DNA of 64,000 nt from Streptomyces roseirectus (lineage in GTDB: Bacteria > Actinomycetota > Actinomycetes > Streptomycetales > Streptomycetaceae). The stretch covers positions 9,288,001 to 9,352,000 of the forward strand of contig NZ_CP060828.1 in NCBI RefSeq assembly GCF_014489635.1, given 5' to 3'. A program made the translations under genes and the position numbers. Of this stretch, positions 24,924 through 34,301 are shown in pieces. The notes under the pieces are model-generated. The model worked only from the letters and a program-made list of their open reading frames with translations, did no database searches and was not told the DNA's origin. Every line of letters begins with the position of its first letter. Within the stretch, counting starts at the first letter, position 1.

Positions 24924-25979
24924 ATGACGAGTACAGCCCTCCGCGGCAGGGCGAGGAAACTGCTGGAGATGGTCACGACGCCGCTGCTCCCGTCGGACTA
25001 CCTCGACCTGGTCAGCCCCCTGCGTGCCGGCGCCGACCTGCGGGGGCGCATCGAGGCCGTGCACCCCGAGACGGACGACGCCGCGACCGTCGTCATCAGA
25101 CCGGGACGCGGCTGGCGCGGCCACACCGCCGGTCAGTACGTGCGGGTCGGCGTCGACGTCGACGGGGTGCGCCTGTGGCGGGCCTACTCCCTCACCTCGC
25201 CGGCCGGCCGCCGGGACGGGCGGATCACGATCACCGTGAAGGCGATCCCGGACGGCAAGGTCAGCAACCACCTGGTGCGCAGGGCGAGGCCGGGCACGCT
25301 GGTCCAGCTCGACCAGGCGGCCGGTGACTTCGTGCTGCCGCCGGTCACGCCCGCCAAGGTGCTGTATCTGACGGCCGGCAGCGGCATCACGCCCGTGATG
25401 GGCATGTTGCGCGCCACCGAGTTCGACGACGTCGTCATGGTCCACTGCGCGCCCCGCCCGCAGGACGTGATCTTCCGGGGCGAACTGCACGACCTGGTCG
25501 CGGCTGGGAAGCTGCGGCTCACCGAGGTGCACACCGCCACGGACGGCACGCTCGACATCGCCCGTCTCGGCGAACTCGTGCCCGACTGGGCCGAGCGCGA
25601 GACCTGGGCCTGCGGACCCGCGGGCCTGCTGGATGCCGCCGAGGAGCACTGGAGCGCGCACGGCGTCCCGGAGCGCCTGCACACCGAACGCTTCCGCCCC
25701 GGCGTCGTCGTCACCGGCGACGGCGGCGAGGTCACCTTCAGCGCCACCGGCAAGAAGGTCGACGCGGACGGCGCCACGCCGTTGCTGGACGTCGGCGAGG
25801 AGGCCGGCGTGCTCATGCCGTCCGGATGCCGTATGGGCATCTGCTTCGGCTGCGTCACCCCGCTCAAGGCGGGCGCCGTCCGCGACCTGCGCACCGGCGA
25901 GATCACCGAGGCCGAGCCCGGCGTCCTCATCCAGACCTGCGTGTCCGCCGCGGCGGGCCCCTGCGACATCGAACGGTAG
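24924..25979 (+). CDS. NAD(P)H:ferredoxin-type reductase with FAD and 2Fe-2S domains
   Basis: A 351-residue flavin reductase. The FAD domain (about residues 40-140) has the 'RAYSLTSP' motif, and the NAD(P) domain (about 145-245) has 'LTAGSGITPVMGML' and 'WACGPAGLLDAAE'. A C-terminal 2Fe-2S ferredoxin domain (about 265-351) has the CRMGICFGC cluster motif and a distal Cys. The layout matches the partner of mycobacterial DesA3 (Rv3230c-like), which delivers electrons to an acyl-CoA desaturase. The desaturase gene follows 7 bases after the stop. The GGAGG site is unusually close to the ATG. Confidence 0.92.
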   Translation: MTSTALRGRARKLLEMVTTPLLPSDYLDLVSPLRAGADLRGRIEAVHPETDDAATVVIRPGRGWRGHTAGQYVRVGVDVDGVRLWRAYSLTSPAGRRDGRITITVKAIPDGKVSNHLVRRARPGTLVQLDQAAGDFVLPPVTPAKVLYLTAGSGITPVMGMLRATEFDDVVMVHCAPRPQDVIFRGELHDLVAAGKLRLTEVHTATDGTLDIARLGELVPDWAERETWACGPAGLLDAAEEHWSAHGVPERLHTERFRPGVVVTGDGGEVTFSATGKKVDADGATPLLDVGEEAGVLMPSGCRMGICFGCVTPLKAGAVRDLRTGEITEAEPGVLIQTCVSAAAGPCDIER

Positions 25980-25986
25980 GAACACC

Positions 25987-27105
25987 TTGACCGCCATCGA
26001 CCCCACCGCGCACCTGACCGCCGAGCAGATCGAGGAGCTCGGCCGCGAGCTGGACGCGATCCGCGACGAGGTGATCGCCGACCGGGGCGAGAAGGACGCC
26101 GCCTACATCCGCAAGGTCATCAAGGCGCAGCGCACGCTCGAACTGGCCAGCCGGGGCGTCCTGTTGTTCTCGTTCTTCCCGCCCGCGTGGATCATCGGCA
26201 CCGCCGGTCTCTCCGTGGCGAAGATCATGGACAACATGGAGATCGGCCACAACATCCTGCACGGCCAGTGGGACTGGATGCGGGACCCGAAGATCCACTC
26301 CACCACCTGGGAGTGGGACCACGTCTCCCCGGCCGACCAGTGGAAGCACTCGCACAACGAGCTGCACCACACGTACACCAACGTGATCGGCAAGGACAAC
26401 GACCTCGGCTACGGCATCATGCGCGTCGACGAGGACCAGAAGTGGTACCCCTTCCACCTCGGCCAGCCGCTGTGGAACTTCATCAACGCCTGCTTCTTCG
26501 AGTACGGCATCGCGGCGTACGACCTGGAACTCGGCAAGAACCTGCGCAAGCGCCGCCGAAACGACCCGGAGTTCCGCGCGCGGGTGCGTGCCGTGGGCCG
26601 CAAGATCCGGAAGCAGGTGCTCAAGGACTACGTGATCCACCCGCTGCTGTCGGGCCCCTCGTTCCTCACCACGCTCGCCGCCACGTTCACCGCGAACCTC
26701 GTCCGCAACCTCTGGTCCCACTCGGTGATCATGTGCGGGCACTTCCCCGAGGGCGTGCAGGTCTTCGAGCGCCGGTCGATCAAGGGCGAGACGCGCGGCC
26801 AGTGGTACCTGCGCCAGATGATGGGGTCCGCGAACATCAGCGGCAGCAAGGCCATGCACTTCATGACCGGCAACCTCTCCCACCAGATCGAACACCACCT
26901 CTTCCCCGACCTGCCGAGCAACCGGTACGCCGAGGTCTCGGTGAAGGTGCGCGCGCTGTTCGAGAAGTACGAGCTGGAGTACGTCACCGGGCCGCTGCCC
27001 AAGCAGGTGTTCTCCGCCTGGCACAAGGTCGTCCGGCTCTCGCTGCCGAACAAGAAGCCCAAGTCCCAGGCCCCGGACCGCGAGCGGGAACTCGTCGCGG
27101 CCTGA
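25987..27105 (+). CDS. Membrane acyl-CoA/fatty acid desaturase
   Basis: A 372-residue protein from a TTG at 25987; no ATG or GTG fits better. Three histidine boxes bind the di-iron centre: HNILH near residue 90, HNELHH near residue 122 and HQIEHHLF near residue 305. Hydrophobic segments near residues 55-80 and 225-250 place it in the membrane. It resembles DesA3-type delta-9 stearoyl desaturases that make oleate. It probably forms an operon with the reductase directly upstream, regulated by the divergent PucR-type gene. Confidence 0.9.
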   Translation: MTAIDPTAHLTAEQIEELGRELDAIRDEVIADRGEKDAAYIRKVIKAQRTLELASRGVLLFSFFPPAWIIGTAGLSVAKIMDNMEIGHNILHGQWDWMRDPKIHSTTWEWDHVSPADQWKHSHNELHHTYTNVIGKDNDLGYGIMRVDEDQKWYPFHLGQPLWNFINACFFEYGIAAYDLELGKNLRKRRRNDPEFRARVRAVGRKIRKQVLKDYVIHPLLSGPSFLTTLAATFTANLVRNLWSHSVIMCGHFPEGVQVFERRSIKGETRGQWYLRQMMGSANISGSKAMHFMTGNLSHQIEHHLFPDLPSNRYAEVSVKVRALFEKYELEYVTGPLPKQVFSAWHKVVRLSLPNKKPKSQAPDRERELVAA

Positions 27106-27299
27106 TTCCCGGTACCGGTACGGATTCCGGCCGACTCGACGGGGCGGAGCAGCCGCAGGTCATCCTGACGGCCGTCCCGCGTCCGCAGCCGGCCGGTCCG
27201 CCGGCATGACGCGGTGCCGGGCCCATCACCAGCCTCCGCGTTCCCCTCTTCACGCACGCGCTGCGCCGACCGCGCCCGCGCGGCACCGGTCACGCCCCC

Positions 27300-27775
27300 G
27301 GCCGGACCGCCGTGGACCCGGCGGCGATGCCGGCCGACGGGGGCGAGGCGATCGCCGGCCTGGCCCGGCTCCGCGATCAGGCCGAGGTGTTCGGCCCGGT
27401 CGCATTCGATCCCACCGCATGGCGAGCGCCGGCGGGCATCGATCCGGCCGCACTCGGCGCTTCGACGCCGTCCTGGCCACCTGCCGCTCCGAGAAGGAGC
27501 ACGCGGCGCCGACCCGCCCACACGGCTTCGGCCACCCCCCGCTGCCGGGCTTCCTCGACAACACACACCGGCGAGGCCCTGGCCGGCCTGCCGCGGCCGC
27601 CCCCGCCGAGGATCACATCACCGTGCCCGACGCCGCACTCGCCCAGTTCACCGGCCCGGTCGACCTGCCGGGCCTGCCCGAGGACACTCGGATCATCGTC
27701 CGCCGCGAGCGCCCGTACCCCGGCGCCCGGCTGCCCGGACCGCCCTCGGCCATGCCCGCCCGGCAGCCAAGAACC
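27300..27775 (+). pseudogene. Decayed IS1380-family transposase
   Basis: Fragments of an IS1380-type transposase appear in alternating frames: 'ADGGEAIAGLARLRDQAEVF' (about 27330), 'FLDNTH' then 'GEALAGLPRP' (about 27550-27600), and 'PEDTRIIVRRERPYPGARL' (about 27675-27735). Parts are deleted and no full frame exists. No terminal inverted repeats were identified by eye. It marks the boundary between the desaturase block and the biosynthetic cluster. Confidence 0.7.
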
Positions 27776-27812
27776 AAAACCCCCGTTCCACTCGACTCTG
27801 TCGCGGGCCGGC

Positions 27813-29405
27813 TCAGTCCGCCGACAGCATGGTGTCCGGTACCCGCCAGGCGGCGATGACGAAGGCGGTGAGGGCGACGGCGGCGCCGGTGAGGAAGACG
27901 ACCTGCATGGCGCTGACGTAGCCGTCGAGGAAGGGCTGCGCGACGCGCGGGTCCAGGGCGCGCAGGAAGGCGGAGTCCTCCAGGTTCACGCTGCCGTCGG
28001 CGCGGAGTACGCCGTCGAGGGCGTGGGCGTTGTGCGGTTGTGCGGCGAGGTGGCGGTAGGACGGGTCGGCCAGGGCCGTGCTGAGGCGTTCGGCGATCCG
28101 GGAGCCCGCCAGGGAGAAGAGGATGGAGAGGAACGCGGCGGCGCCGACCGTACCGCCGTTGGAGCGGAAGAAGTTGACCGACGCCGTCGCCGCGCCCATG
28201 TCGGCGCGGGGCACCTCCGACTGGGCGAGCGTGGTGATGGTCTGCATCGCGGCGCCGAGGCCGGCCCCCATGAACAGCATGCCGACGAACACGTACCACA
28301 GGGGGCTGTCCGCCCGTAGCGTCGCGAACACCACCATGGAGAGCGTCAGCGAACCGATGCCCGCCGCCAAGAACACCTTGAACTTCCCCGTACGGGACAT
28401 CAGCCGCCCGACCAGCAGCGTCACCGTCACGTTAGCGACCACGGTGGGCAGCGTGGCCAGCCCCGCCTCCACCGGGGTCATGCCCCGCGCCAACTGGAGG
28501 TAGAGCGGAAGCGTCGTCAGGGCGCCGAACATGGCGATGCCGACGACGAAGTGCAGCACGCTCCCCAGCCGGAACGCCCGGATGGAGAACAGCCGCATCG
28601 GCAGCAGGGCGGCGTCGCCCGTCCGGCGCTCCACCACGACGAAGAGGACCAGGCCGGCCAGCCCGAGGGCGTATGCGGCCAGGGCGCGGCCGGAGCCCCA
28701 GCCCCACACCCGGCCCTGCTCGGCGACGACGAGCAGCGGGACGATGCCGATGACCAGCGCCACCGCACCCCCGTAGTCCAGCCGGTGCCGCACGGGCCGG
28801 TGCGGTACGTGCAGCACACGCAGGACCACCACGACGGCCAGCGCCGCCAGCGGCACGTTGAGCAGGAAGATCCAGCGCCAGCCGGCGGCCCCGAGCAGGG
28901 TCTCCTGCCCCGCGAGCACCCCGCCGACGAGCGGCCCGGCGATGCTCGCACCGGCGAAGACCGCTGTGATGTACCCCTGGTACCGGCCGCGTTCCCGGGG
29001 CGAGGTCAGGTCGGCGATGACCGTCATGGCGAGCGACATCAGCCCGCCGCCGCCGAGCCCCTGGACCACGCGGAAGGCCGCCAGTTCGTAGATCGACGTG
29101 GCGAACCCGCACAGCAGCGACCCCACGGCGAACAGCACGATCGCCCACAGGTACACCGGCCGGCGGCCGTAGATGTCGGAGAGCTTCCCGTACAGCGGGG
29201 TCGCGATGGTGCCGGTGACGAGGTACGCGGTCGTCACCCACGCCTGCGCGGTCAGCCCGTCCAGGTCGTCGGCGATGGTGCGCAACGCGGACGAGACCAC
29301 GGTCTGGTCGAGGGCCGCGAGGAACATGCCGAGCATGAGTCCCCACAGGACGGTGACGATCTGCCGGTGCTCCAGCCGCGCGGGAGCGGTCTCGGCGGCG
29401 GTCAT
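27813..29405 (-). CDS. MFS multidrug-type exporter (DHA2, 14 TM)
   Basis: A 530-residue permease with about 14 membrane segments. It has the DHA2 signature 'LDQTVVSSALRTIADDL' near residue 32 and the cytoplasmic-loop motif 'GKLSDIYGRRPVYL' near residue 72. Such pumps expel small hydrophobic or amphipathic molecules using the proton gradient. It lies 14 bases after galU in the sugar operon, so it may export the glycosylated product of the neighbouring cluster. An extracellular loop near the C-terminus (about residues 425-480) is long. Confidence 0.92.
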   Translation of the reverse strand: MTAAETAPARLEHRQIVTVLWGLMLGMFLAALDQTVVSSALRTIADDLDGLTAQAWVTTAYLVTGTIATPLYGKLSDIYGRRPVYLWAIVLFAVGSLLCGFATSIYELAAFRVVQGLGGGGLMSLAMTVIADLTSPRERGRYQGYITAVFAGASIAGPLVGGVLAGQETLLGAAGWRWIFLLNVPLAALAVVVVLRVLHVPHRPVRHRLDYGGAVALVIGIVPLLVVAEQGRVWGWGSGRALAAYALGLAGLVLFVVVERRTGDAALLPMRLFSIRAFRLGSVLHFVVGIAMFGALTTLPLYLQLARGMTPVEAGLATLPTVVANVTVTLLVGRLMSRTGKFKVFLAAGIGSLTLSMVVFATLRADSPLWYVFVGMLFMGAGLGAAMQTITTLAQSEVPRADMGAATASVNFFRSNGGTVGAAAFLSILFSLAGSRIAERLSTALADPSYRHLAAQPHNAHALDGVLRADGSVNLEDSAFLRALDPRVAQPFLDGYVSAMQVVFLTGAAVALTAFVIAAWRVPDTMLSAD

Positions 29406-29419
29406 GTCGTTTCCCCCAC

Positions 29420-30355
<936 letters not shown>

Positions 30356-30391
30356 GGGGACCTTCTTCGGTGAGGAGCGTGGGGGGGAAAA

Positions 30392-30422
30392 GCCGGTACC
30401 CCCGGGTCCCGGGGGTACCGGC
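30392..30422. repeat. Perfect 15-base inverted repeat with a single central base
   Basis: GCCGGTACCCCCGGG, one T, then its exact complement fill the 73-base gap between the glycosyltransferase stop and the galU start. It could be an intra-operon terminator or attenuator that tunes galU and exporter expression, an RNA-stability hairpin, or a DNA operator. There is no T-run downstream on the minus strand. Confidence 0.8.
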
Positions 30423-30428
30423 GGGGCG

Positions 30429-31643
30429 TCAGACGAGCTTTTCCAGATCGGTGACGGCGCTGTCGATCTCGGGCAGCGCCAGCATGGCCAGCCGGGCCGC
30501 GCGGGCCCTGGCGCCGACGTCCGGGTCGGCCAGTACCGCGCGTACGGCCGCGGTGATGCCGTCCGGCGTCGGGTCGGTGACCTCCCGGCCGAGTCCGAGT
30601 TCCTGGACGCGGCGCGCGTTGCCGAACTGGTCGCCGAACTGGGGGAGTACGGCCATGGGGGTGGCCGTGCGCAGCGACTCCCGGATGCTGTTGAAGCCGC
30701 CGTGGGTGAGGAACAGGTCGACGGACTCCAGCAGCAGGGGCTGCGGCACCCGGTCGGTGACGTGCACGTGCGGGGGCAGACCGTCGGTGTCCGCCGGGAT
30801 GCCCGAGGTGGAGACGACGACGGTGCACTCCTCCAGCCGTGACACCGCCGCGATCATCGACCGCAGCGTTTGGACGGGGTCCGGCATCGGGAACGGCGGC
30901 TGCTCCTCCTCGCCGTCGGCCGTCATCTCCCGGACCATCGGGAGTGCGGTGCCGAGGGCGGCGAGCACCAGGGGGCGGTCGGTGGGCAGGTCCGCGATCC
31001 ACTGGGGCAGGACCGGGCGGCGGTCCACGGTCACGGGCTGCCGGTAGGACCAGGAGGACGGCAGGTGCTGGGCGAACGAGAAGGCCGCCGGCACGTAGTC
31101 GATGCGTCCGTGCGGCACGACCGACAGCGGGTCCTCCTGGAGGGGCAGCCCCGCTTCCTCACGCAGGGCGTTGAGGCCGGGCAGCACCTCGGCCGGGTCG
31201 AGGATGTTGCTGCTGCCGGACGGGGTGGGCAGCTGCGGGACGCCGAGCTGTTCCGCGGTGAGGCAGGAGCCGAGGTCCATGCCGTCGCGCAGGATGAGGT
31301 CGGGGCGGAACTCCTGGGCCACCGGAAGGATCCACTCCCGGAGCTTCCTGGCCATCGGGCCGGACATGGCCAGGGGCATGACGCGCTCCAGGACGTCCTG
31401 CGGCACCTCGCCGTCCGGGCCGGGGCGGGCCGCCTGTTCGAGCAGTGCAGGGGGGATGAAGGTGTGCGGAGTGAACTCGTCCATGGCGGTGGTCACCCGG
31501 ACGTCGTCCTTCTCGAAGACGGAGACGAGGCTCGGGGTGGTGGCCACGAGCACGTCGTGACCGGCCGCCGCGAGCGCTCGCGCCAGGGGTAACTGGGCGC
31601 GGCCGTGGGAGGGGCTGCCGAGGGTGGTGAACAGTACGCGCAC
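30429..31643 (-). CDS. GT1-family glycosyltransferase
   Basis: A 404-residue GT-B fold enzyme. Its N-terminal acceptor domain begins 'MRVLFTTLGSPSHG'. The C-terminal donor domain contains 'RVPQPLLLESVDLFLTHGG' near residue 310, followed by 'NSIRESL' and 'PQFGDQFGNA', the nucleotide-sugar binding hallmark of the macrolide/UGT class. It should transfer a sugar from a UDP donor to a small molecule. With UDP-glucose dehydrogenase and galU in the same operon, UDP-glucuronate (or UDP-glucose) is the likely donor. The acceptor is probably the polyketide made next door; both points are inference. Confidence 0.9.
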   Translation of the reverse strand: MRVLFTTLGSPSHGRAQLPLARALAAAGHDVLVATTPSLVSVFEKDDVRVTTAMDEFTPHTFIPPALLEQAARPGPDGEVPQDVLERVMPLAMSGPMARKLREWILPVAQEFRPDLILRDGMDLGSCLTAEQLGVPQLPTPSGSSNILDPAEVLPGLNALREEAGLPLQEDPLSVVPHGRIDYVPAAFSFAQHLPSSWSYRQPVTVDRRPVLPQWIADLPTDRPLVLAALGTALPMVREMTADGEEEQPPFPMPDPVQTLRSMIAAVSRLEECTVVVSTSGIPADTDGLPPHVHVTDRVPQPLLLESVDLFLTHGGFNSIRESLRTATPMAVLPQFGDQFGNARRVQELGLGREVTDPTPDGITAAVRAVLADPDVGARARAARLAMLALPEIDSAVTDLEKLV

Positions 31644-31686
31644 GTCAAGTCTTTCTGTGGGGGATCGATGGATGGGCGGGCGTGGG

Positions 31687-33000
31687 TCAGCTCGCCATTG
31701 CCGGAGTACGGCCGACGCCCTCCCAGGACAGCGCGGCCTCGCCGAGCCGTCCGGGGTCGAGGATGTTGCGGAAGTCGAAGACGAGCGGCGTGCCGAGCCG
31801 TCCGGCGACGGCCGCCCAGTCCAGGTCGCGGAACTGGGGCCACTCGGTCAGGACGACGCAGGCGCGGGCCCCGTCGACGGCGTCGAGGGGCGTGTCGACG
31901 ATCGTGAGGAGATCGCTGAGGTCGGGGCGCCGCTCGCTGACGGCCGGGTCGTAGGCGTACAGCTCGGCGCCCCGCTCCCGCAGCAGGCGGGCGATGGCCA
32001 GGGCGGGCGAGTCACGCAGGTCGGAGGTGCCGGCCTTGAAGGCGAGGCCGAGCAGAGCGAGCCGGACGCCGCGCAACGAGCCGTCCGGTCCCGCGCAGCC
32101 GGCGACCACGCGCTCGACGAGGCGGCGCTGGTGCTCGACGTTGGTTTCGATGGTGGCCCGCAGCAGCGGGAACTCGACGCCGGACTCCTCGCAGACGTTC
32201 AGCAGGGCGTGCGTGTCCTTGGGCAGGCAGGAACCGCCCCAGCCGGGGCCCGGGTCGAGGAAGGCCCGGCCGATGCGCGGGTCGTGGCCGATGCCGGCGA
32301 TCACGTCGTCGACGTCGGCGTCGAGCCGTTCGCAGAGGGTGGCCAGGTTGTTGGCGAACGACAGTTTCATCGCCAGGAAGAAGTTCGCCGCGTACTTGGC
32401 GAGTTCGGCGCCGGCGGTGTCGGTGAGCACGCGCGGCGCGTCGATGCCGACGTACAGGTCGGCCACCTGCCGGGCGGCATCGGGGTCGGCGGCGCCCACC
32501 ACGATGCGGTCGGGGTGGAGGAAGTCGTGGACCGCGCGGCCCTCGCGGAGGAACTCCGGGTTGCTGGCCACGGTCACGTCGGGGCGGTCGAGCAGGGCCG
32601 CGACGCGCTCGGCGGTACCGACCGGCACGGTCGACTTGTTGACCACCGTGCAGCCCCGCGGCAGCCGGTCGCGGATCTCGTCGGCGACCGCCTCGACGGC
32701 GGCCAGGTCGGCGGCGCCGCCGACACCCATCGGGGTGGGCAGGCACAGGAAGACCACCTCGGCCTTCTCGACGGCCGCCCGGGTGTCCTGCGTGAACTCC
32801 AGACGGCCGGAGGCCAGACCGGCGCGGACGACGTCCGGCAGGTCCGGTTCGAGGATGTCGACCTCCGCCCGCCGCAGCCGTTCGACCTTGCCCGGGTCGG
32901 CGTCCGCGCACACCACCCGGTGTCCGAGGGAGGCGAGGCAAGCGCCGGTGGTCAGGCCGACGTAGCCGGTTCCTATGACAGTGACGTTTCGAAGAGTCAA
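31687..33000 (-). CDS. ugd: UDP-glucose 6-dehydrogenase
   Basis: A protein of about 437 residues from a TTG at 33000. This is the only start that keeps the full Rossmann motif (VIGTGYVGL) at the N-terminus without an unrelated basic leader. The catalytic-Cys motif 'GGSCLPKDTHAL' lies near residue 258, and a lysine-containing 'NFFLAMKLSFAN' segment lies upstream of it. It oxidises UDP-glucose twice with NAD to UDP-glucuronate. It is the first gene of the sugar operon and is divergent from a TetR gene. No UDP-xylose synthase is present, so glucuronate is the expected end sugar. Confidence 0.92.
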   Translation of the reverse strand: MTLRNVTVIGTGYVGLTTGACLASLGHRVVCADADPGKVERLRRAEVDILEPDLPDVVRAGLASGRLEFTQDTRAAVEKAEVVFLCLPTPMGVGGAADLAAVEAVADEIRDRLPRGCTVVNKSTVPVGTAERVAALLDRPDVTVASNPEFLREGRAVHDFLHPDRIVVGAADPDAARQVADLYVGIDAPRVLTDTAGAELAKYAANFFLAMKLSFANNLATLCERLDADVDDVIAGIGHDPRIGRAFLDPGPGWGGSCLPKDTHALLNVCEESGVEFPLLRATIETNVEHQRRLVERVVAGCAGPDGSLRGVRLALLGLAFKAGTSDLRDSPALAIARLLRERGAELYAYDPAVSERRPDLSDLLTIVDTPLDAVDGARACVVLTEWPQFRDLDWAAVAGRLGTPLVFDFRNILDPGRLGEAALSWEGVGRTPAMAS

Positions 33001-33144
33001 GGGATCACCAGTTCTGCTCGTTCGGGTGCCGGCGCGTGATCTCCCACGACCTGACGCTGTCGTCGGGACCGGGCACCGGCGCAGGCCCGACAACGCTGTC
33101 GGGCCCGAGCGTGGAAGGCGGGCAGCCGGAGATCAACTGCCCGC

Positions 33145-33193
33145 GGCCACAAGCTACGTCGACCGCCGCGACAGTTGTCAACGATCGATGACA
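33145..33193 (-). promoter_or_regulatory. Promoter of the sugar/export operon with an overlapping palindrome
   Basis: On the minus strand a TTGACA -35 box (33181-33176) is followed at about 17-18 bases by a GTAGCT-like -10 box. The -35 box is embedded in TGTCA-N8-TGACA (33176-33193) and in the smaller palindrome GTTGTCAAC (33174-33182). This is where a TetR dimer would bind to block transcription. The site lies between ugd and the divergent TetR gene. Confidence 0.55.
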
Positions 33194-33268
33194 TTTGATC
33201 GACGGCTTTTGGACAGGCGAGCCGGGACCGGGGAGCATGGACCGGACACCCGAGTCGAGGAGCACCAG

Positions 33269-33925
33269 ATGGACAGCCCGGACGCAGCGAAACGGAGCGG
33301 TAGCGACCGCATCACGCCCCGTAAATACGACTCGGCGGGCTCCCGAGCGGCTTTGATGAGCGCCGCCGCCCGGTGCTTCGGGAAGTACGGCTACGACGGC
33401 ACGAGCATCCGCGACATCGCCAAGGCGGCCGATGTCGACGCCGCTCTCGTCTACCGGTACTTCGGCTCAAAACAGGGCCTCTTCGAAGCGGTCGCGCACC
33501 ACGCGAGCGCCCTGTTCGAACCGCTGCGCCACCTGCCGCTGGAGGACGTGCCGGACTGGATTCTCCGCCTCGCCTTCGACGGCCCCGGGGAGGACGAGAT
33601 CCCGCATCCGGTGCTGACGATGCTCCGCTCACCCAGCCGGGAGGAAGCCGTCGCCCGCCTCCGCTCCGACGTCACCGAGATCTTCTCCGAGCACTTCGCC
33701 CGACGCCTCGACGGCCCCGACGCCCAGGTACGCGCCGAACTGCTCGCGGCGTGGGCCCTGGGCATGACCCTGATGCGGCTCGCCGTCCAGACACCGGCCC
33801 TGAGCTCAGTACCGGACAGCGCCGTCCTTCCCTACGTCAGGAAGGCCGTCGACCCGCTGCTGAGACCGTGTGACGAGCGGGAGGAAACGAACCGCGCCTG
33901 CCGGTGCGGCCGGGGCGGAGAGTGA
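33269..33925 (+). CDS. TetR-family repressor
   Basis: A 218-residue regulator starting at ATG 33269 with a GAGGAG site. Residues about 22-68 form the TetR DNA-binding domain ('ARCFGKYGYDGTSIRDIA', then 'VDAALVYRYFGSKQGLFEAV'). The remaining helical domain should bind a ligand. It is divergent from the ugd-GT-galU-MFS operon, the classic arrangement for a repressor controlling export or detoxification. The ligand could be the polyketide product; that is inference. The C-terminus is Cys/Arg/Gly-rich and may be unstructured. Confidence 0.88.
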   Translation: MDSPDAAKRSGSDRITPRKYDSAGSRAALMSAAARCFGKYGYDGTSIRDIAKAADVDAALVYRYFGSKQGLFEAVAHHASALFEPLRHLPLEDVPDWILRLAFDGPGEDEIPHPVLTMLRSPSREEAVARLRSDVTEIFSEHFARRLDGPDAQVRAELLAAWALGMTLMRLAVQTPALSSVPDSAVLPYVRKAVDPLLRPCDEREETNRACRCGRGGE

Positions 33926-34301
33926 CCGACGCCGGGGACGATTCCCGCTCACGGAGTTCCGCGGCCCCTTATGAGGCTGGGGGAGGTGGAACGGCTCCGG
34001 GGTGAGTGTCATCTGCGGGGCCTGATGGAGGACTGAACCTCACCTCACAGGGCAATACACCTAGGGCCTGCGCCCCGGAACGTGTGGCGCAGGTCGTCCA
34101 GGACGTCGTCGGGGACGTGGATCGGGGTGGGGGCAGGGGGACGGCGCTGGTCACGAGGCTCCCCACTGAGGGGGCGTGCCGAGAGGCGACCGCCGCGCGA
34201 CGTCGCGCCGCGACCCGGCCGGACTGTCACACCGCCGGTGAACCGCCGGGACGGGAACCCGAGTCGAGCCCCCGCCCCGGCGAGCCCCTACGCCCGTCGG
34301 C
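33926..34301 (-). other. Convergent gap with a possible epoxide hydrolase remnant
   Basis: This 376-base gap lies between the TetR gene and the last PKS gene. On the minus strand at about 34100-34160 it reads 'PTPIHVPDDVLDDLRHTF', like the N-terminal start of alpha/beta epoxide hydrolases, but the frame stops soon after. A stem of 8 pairs (34067-34074 with 34086-34093) may serve as a terminator. No intact gene is seen. Confidence 0.35.
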
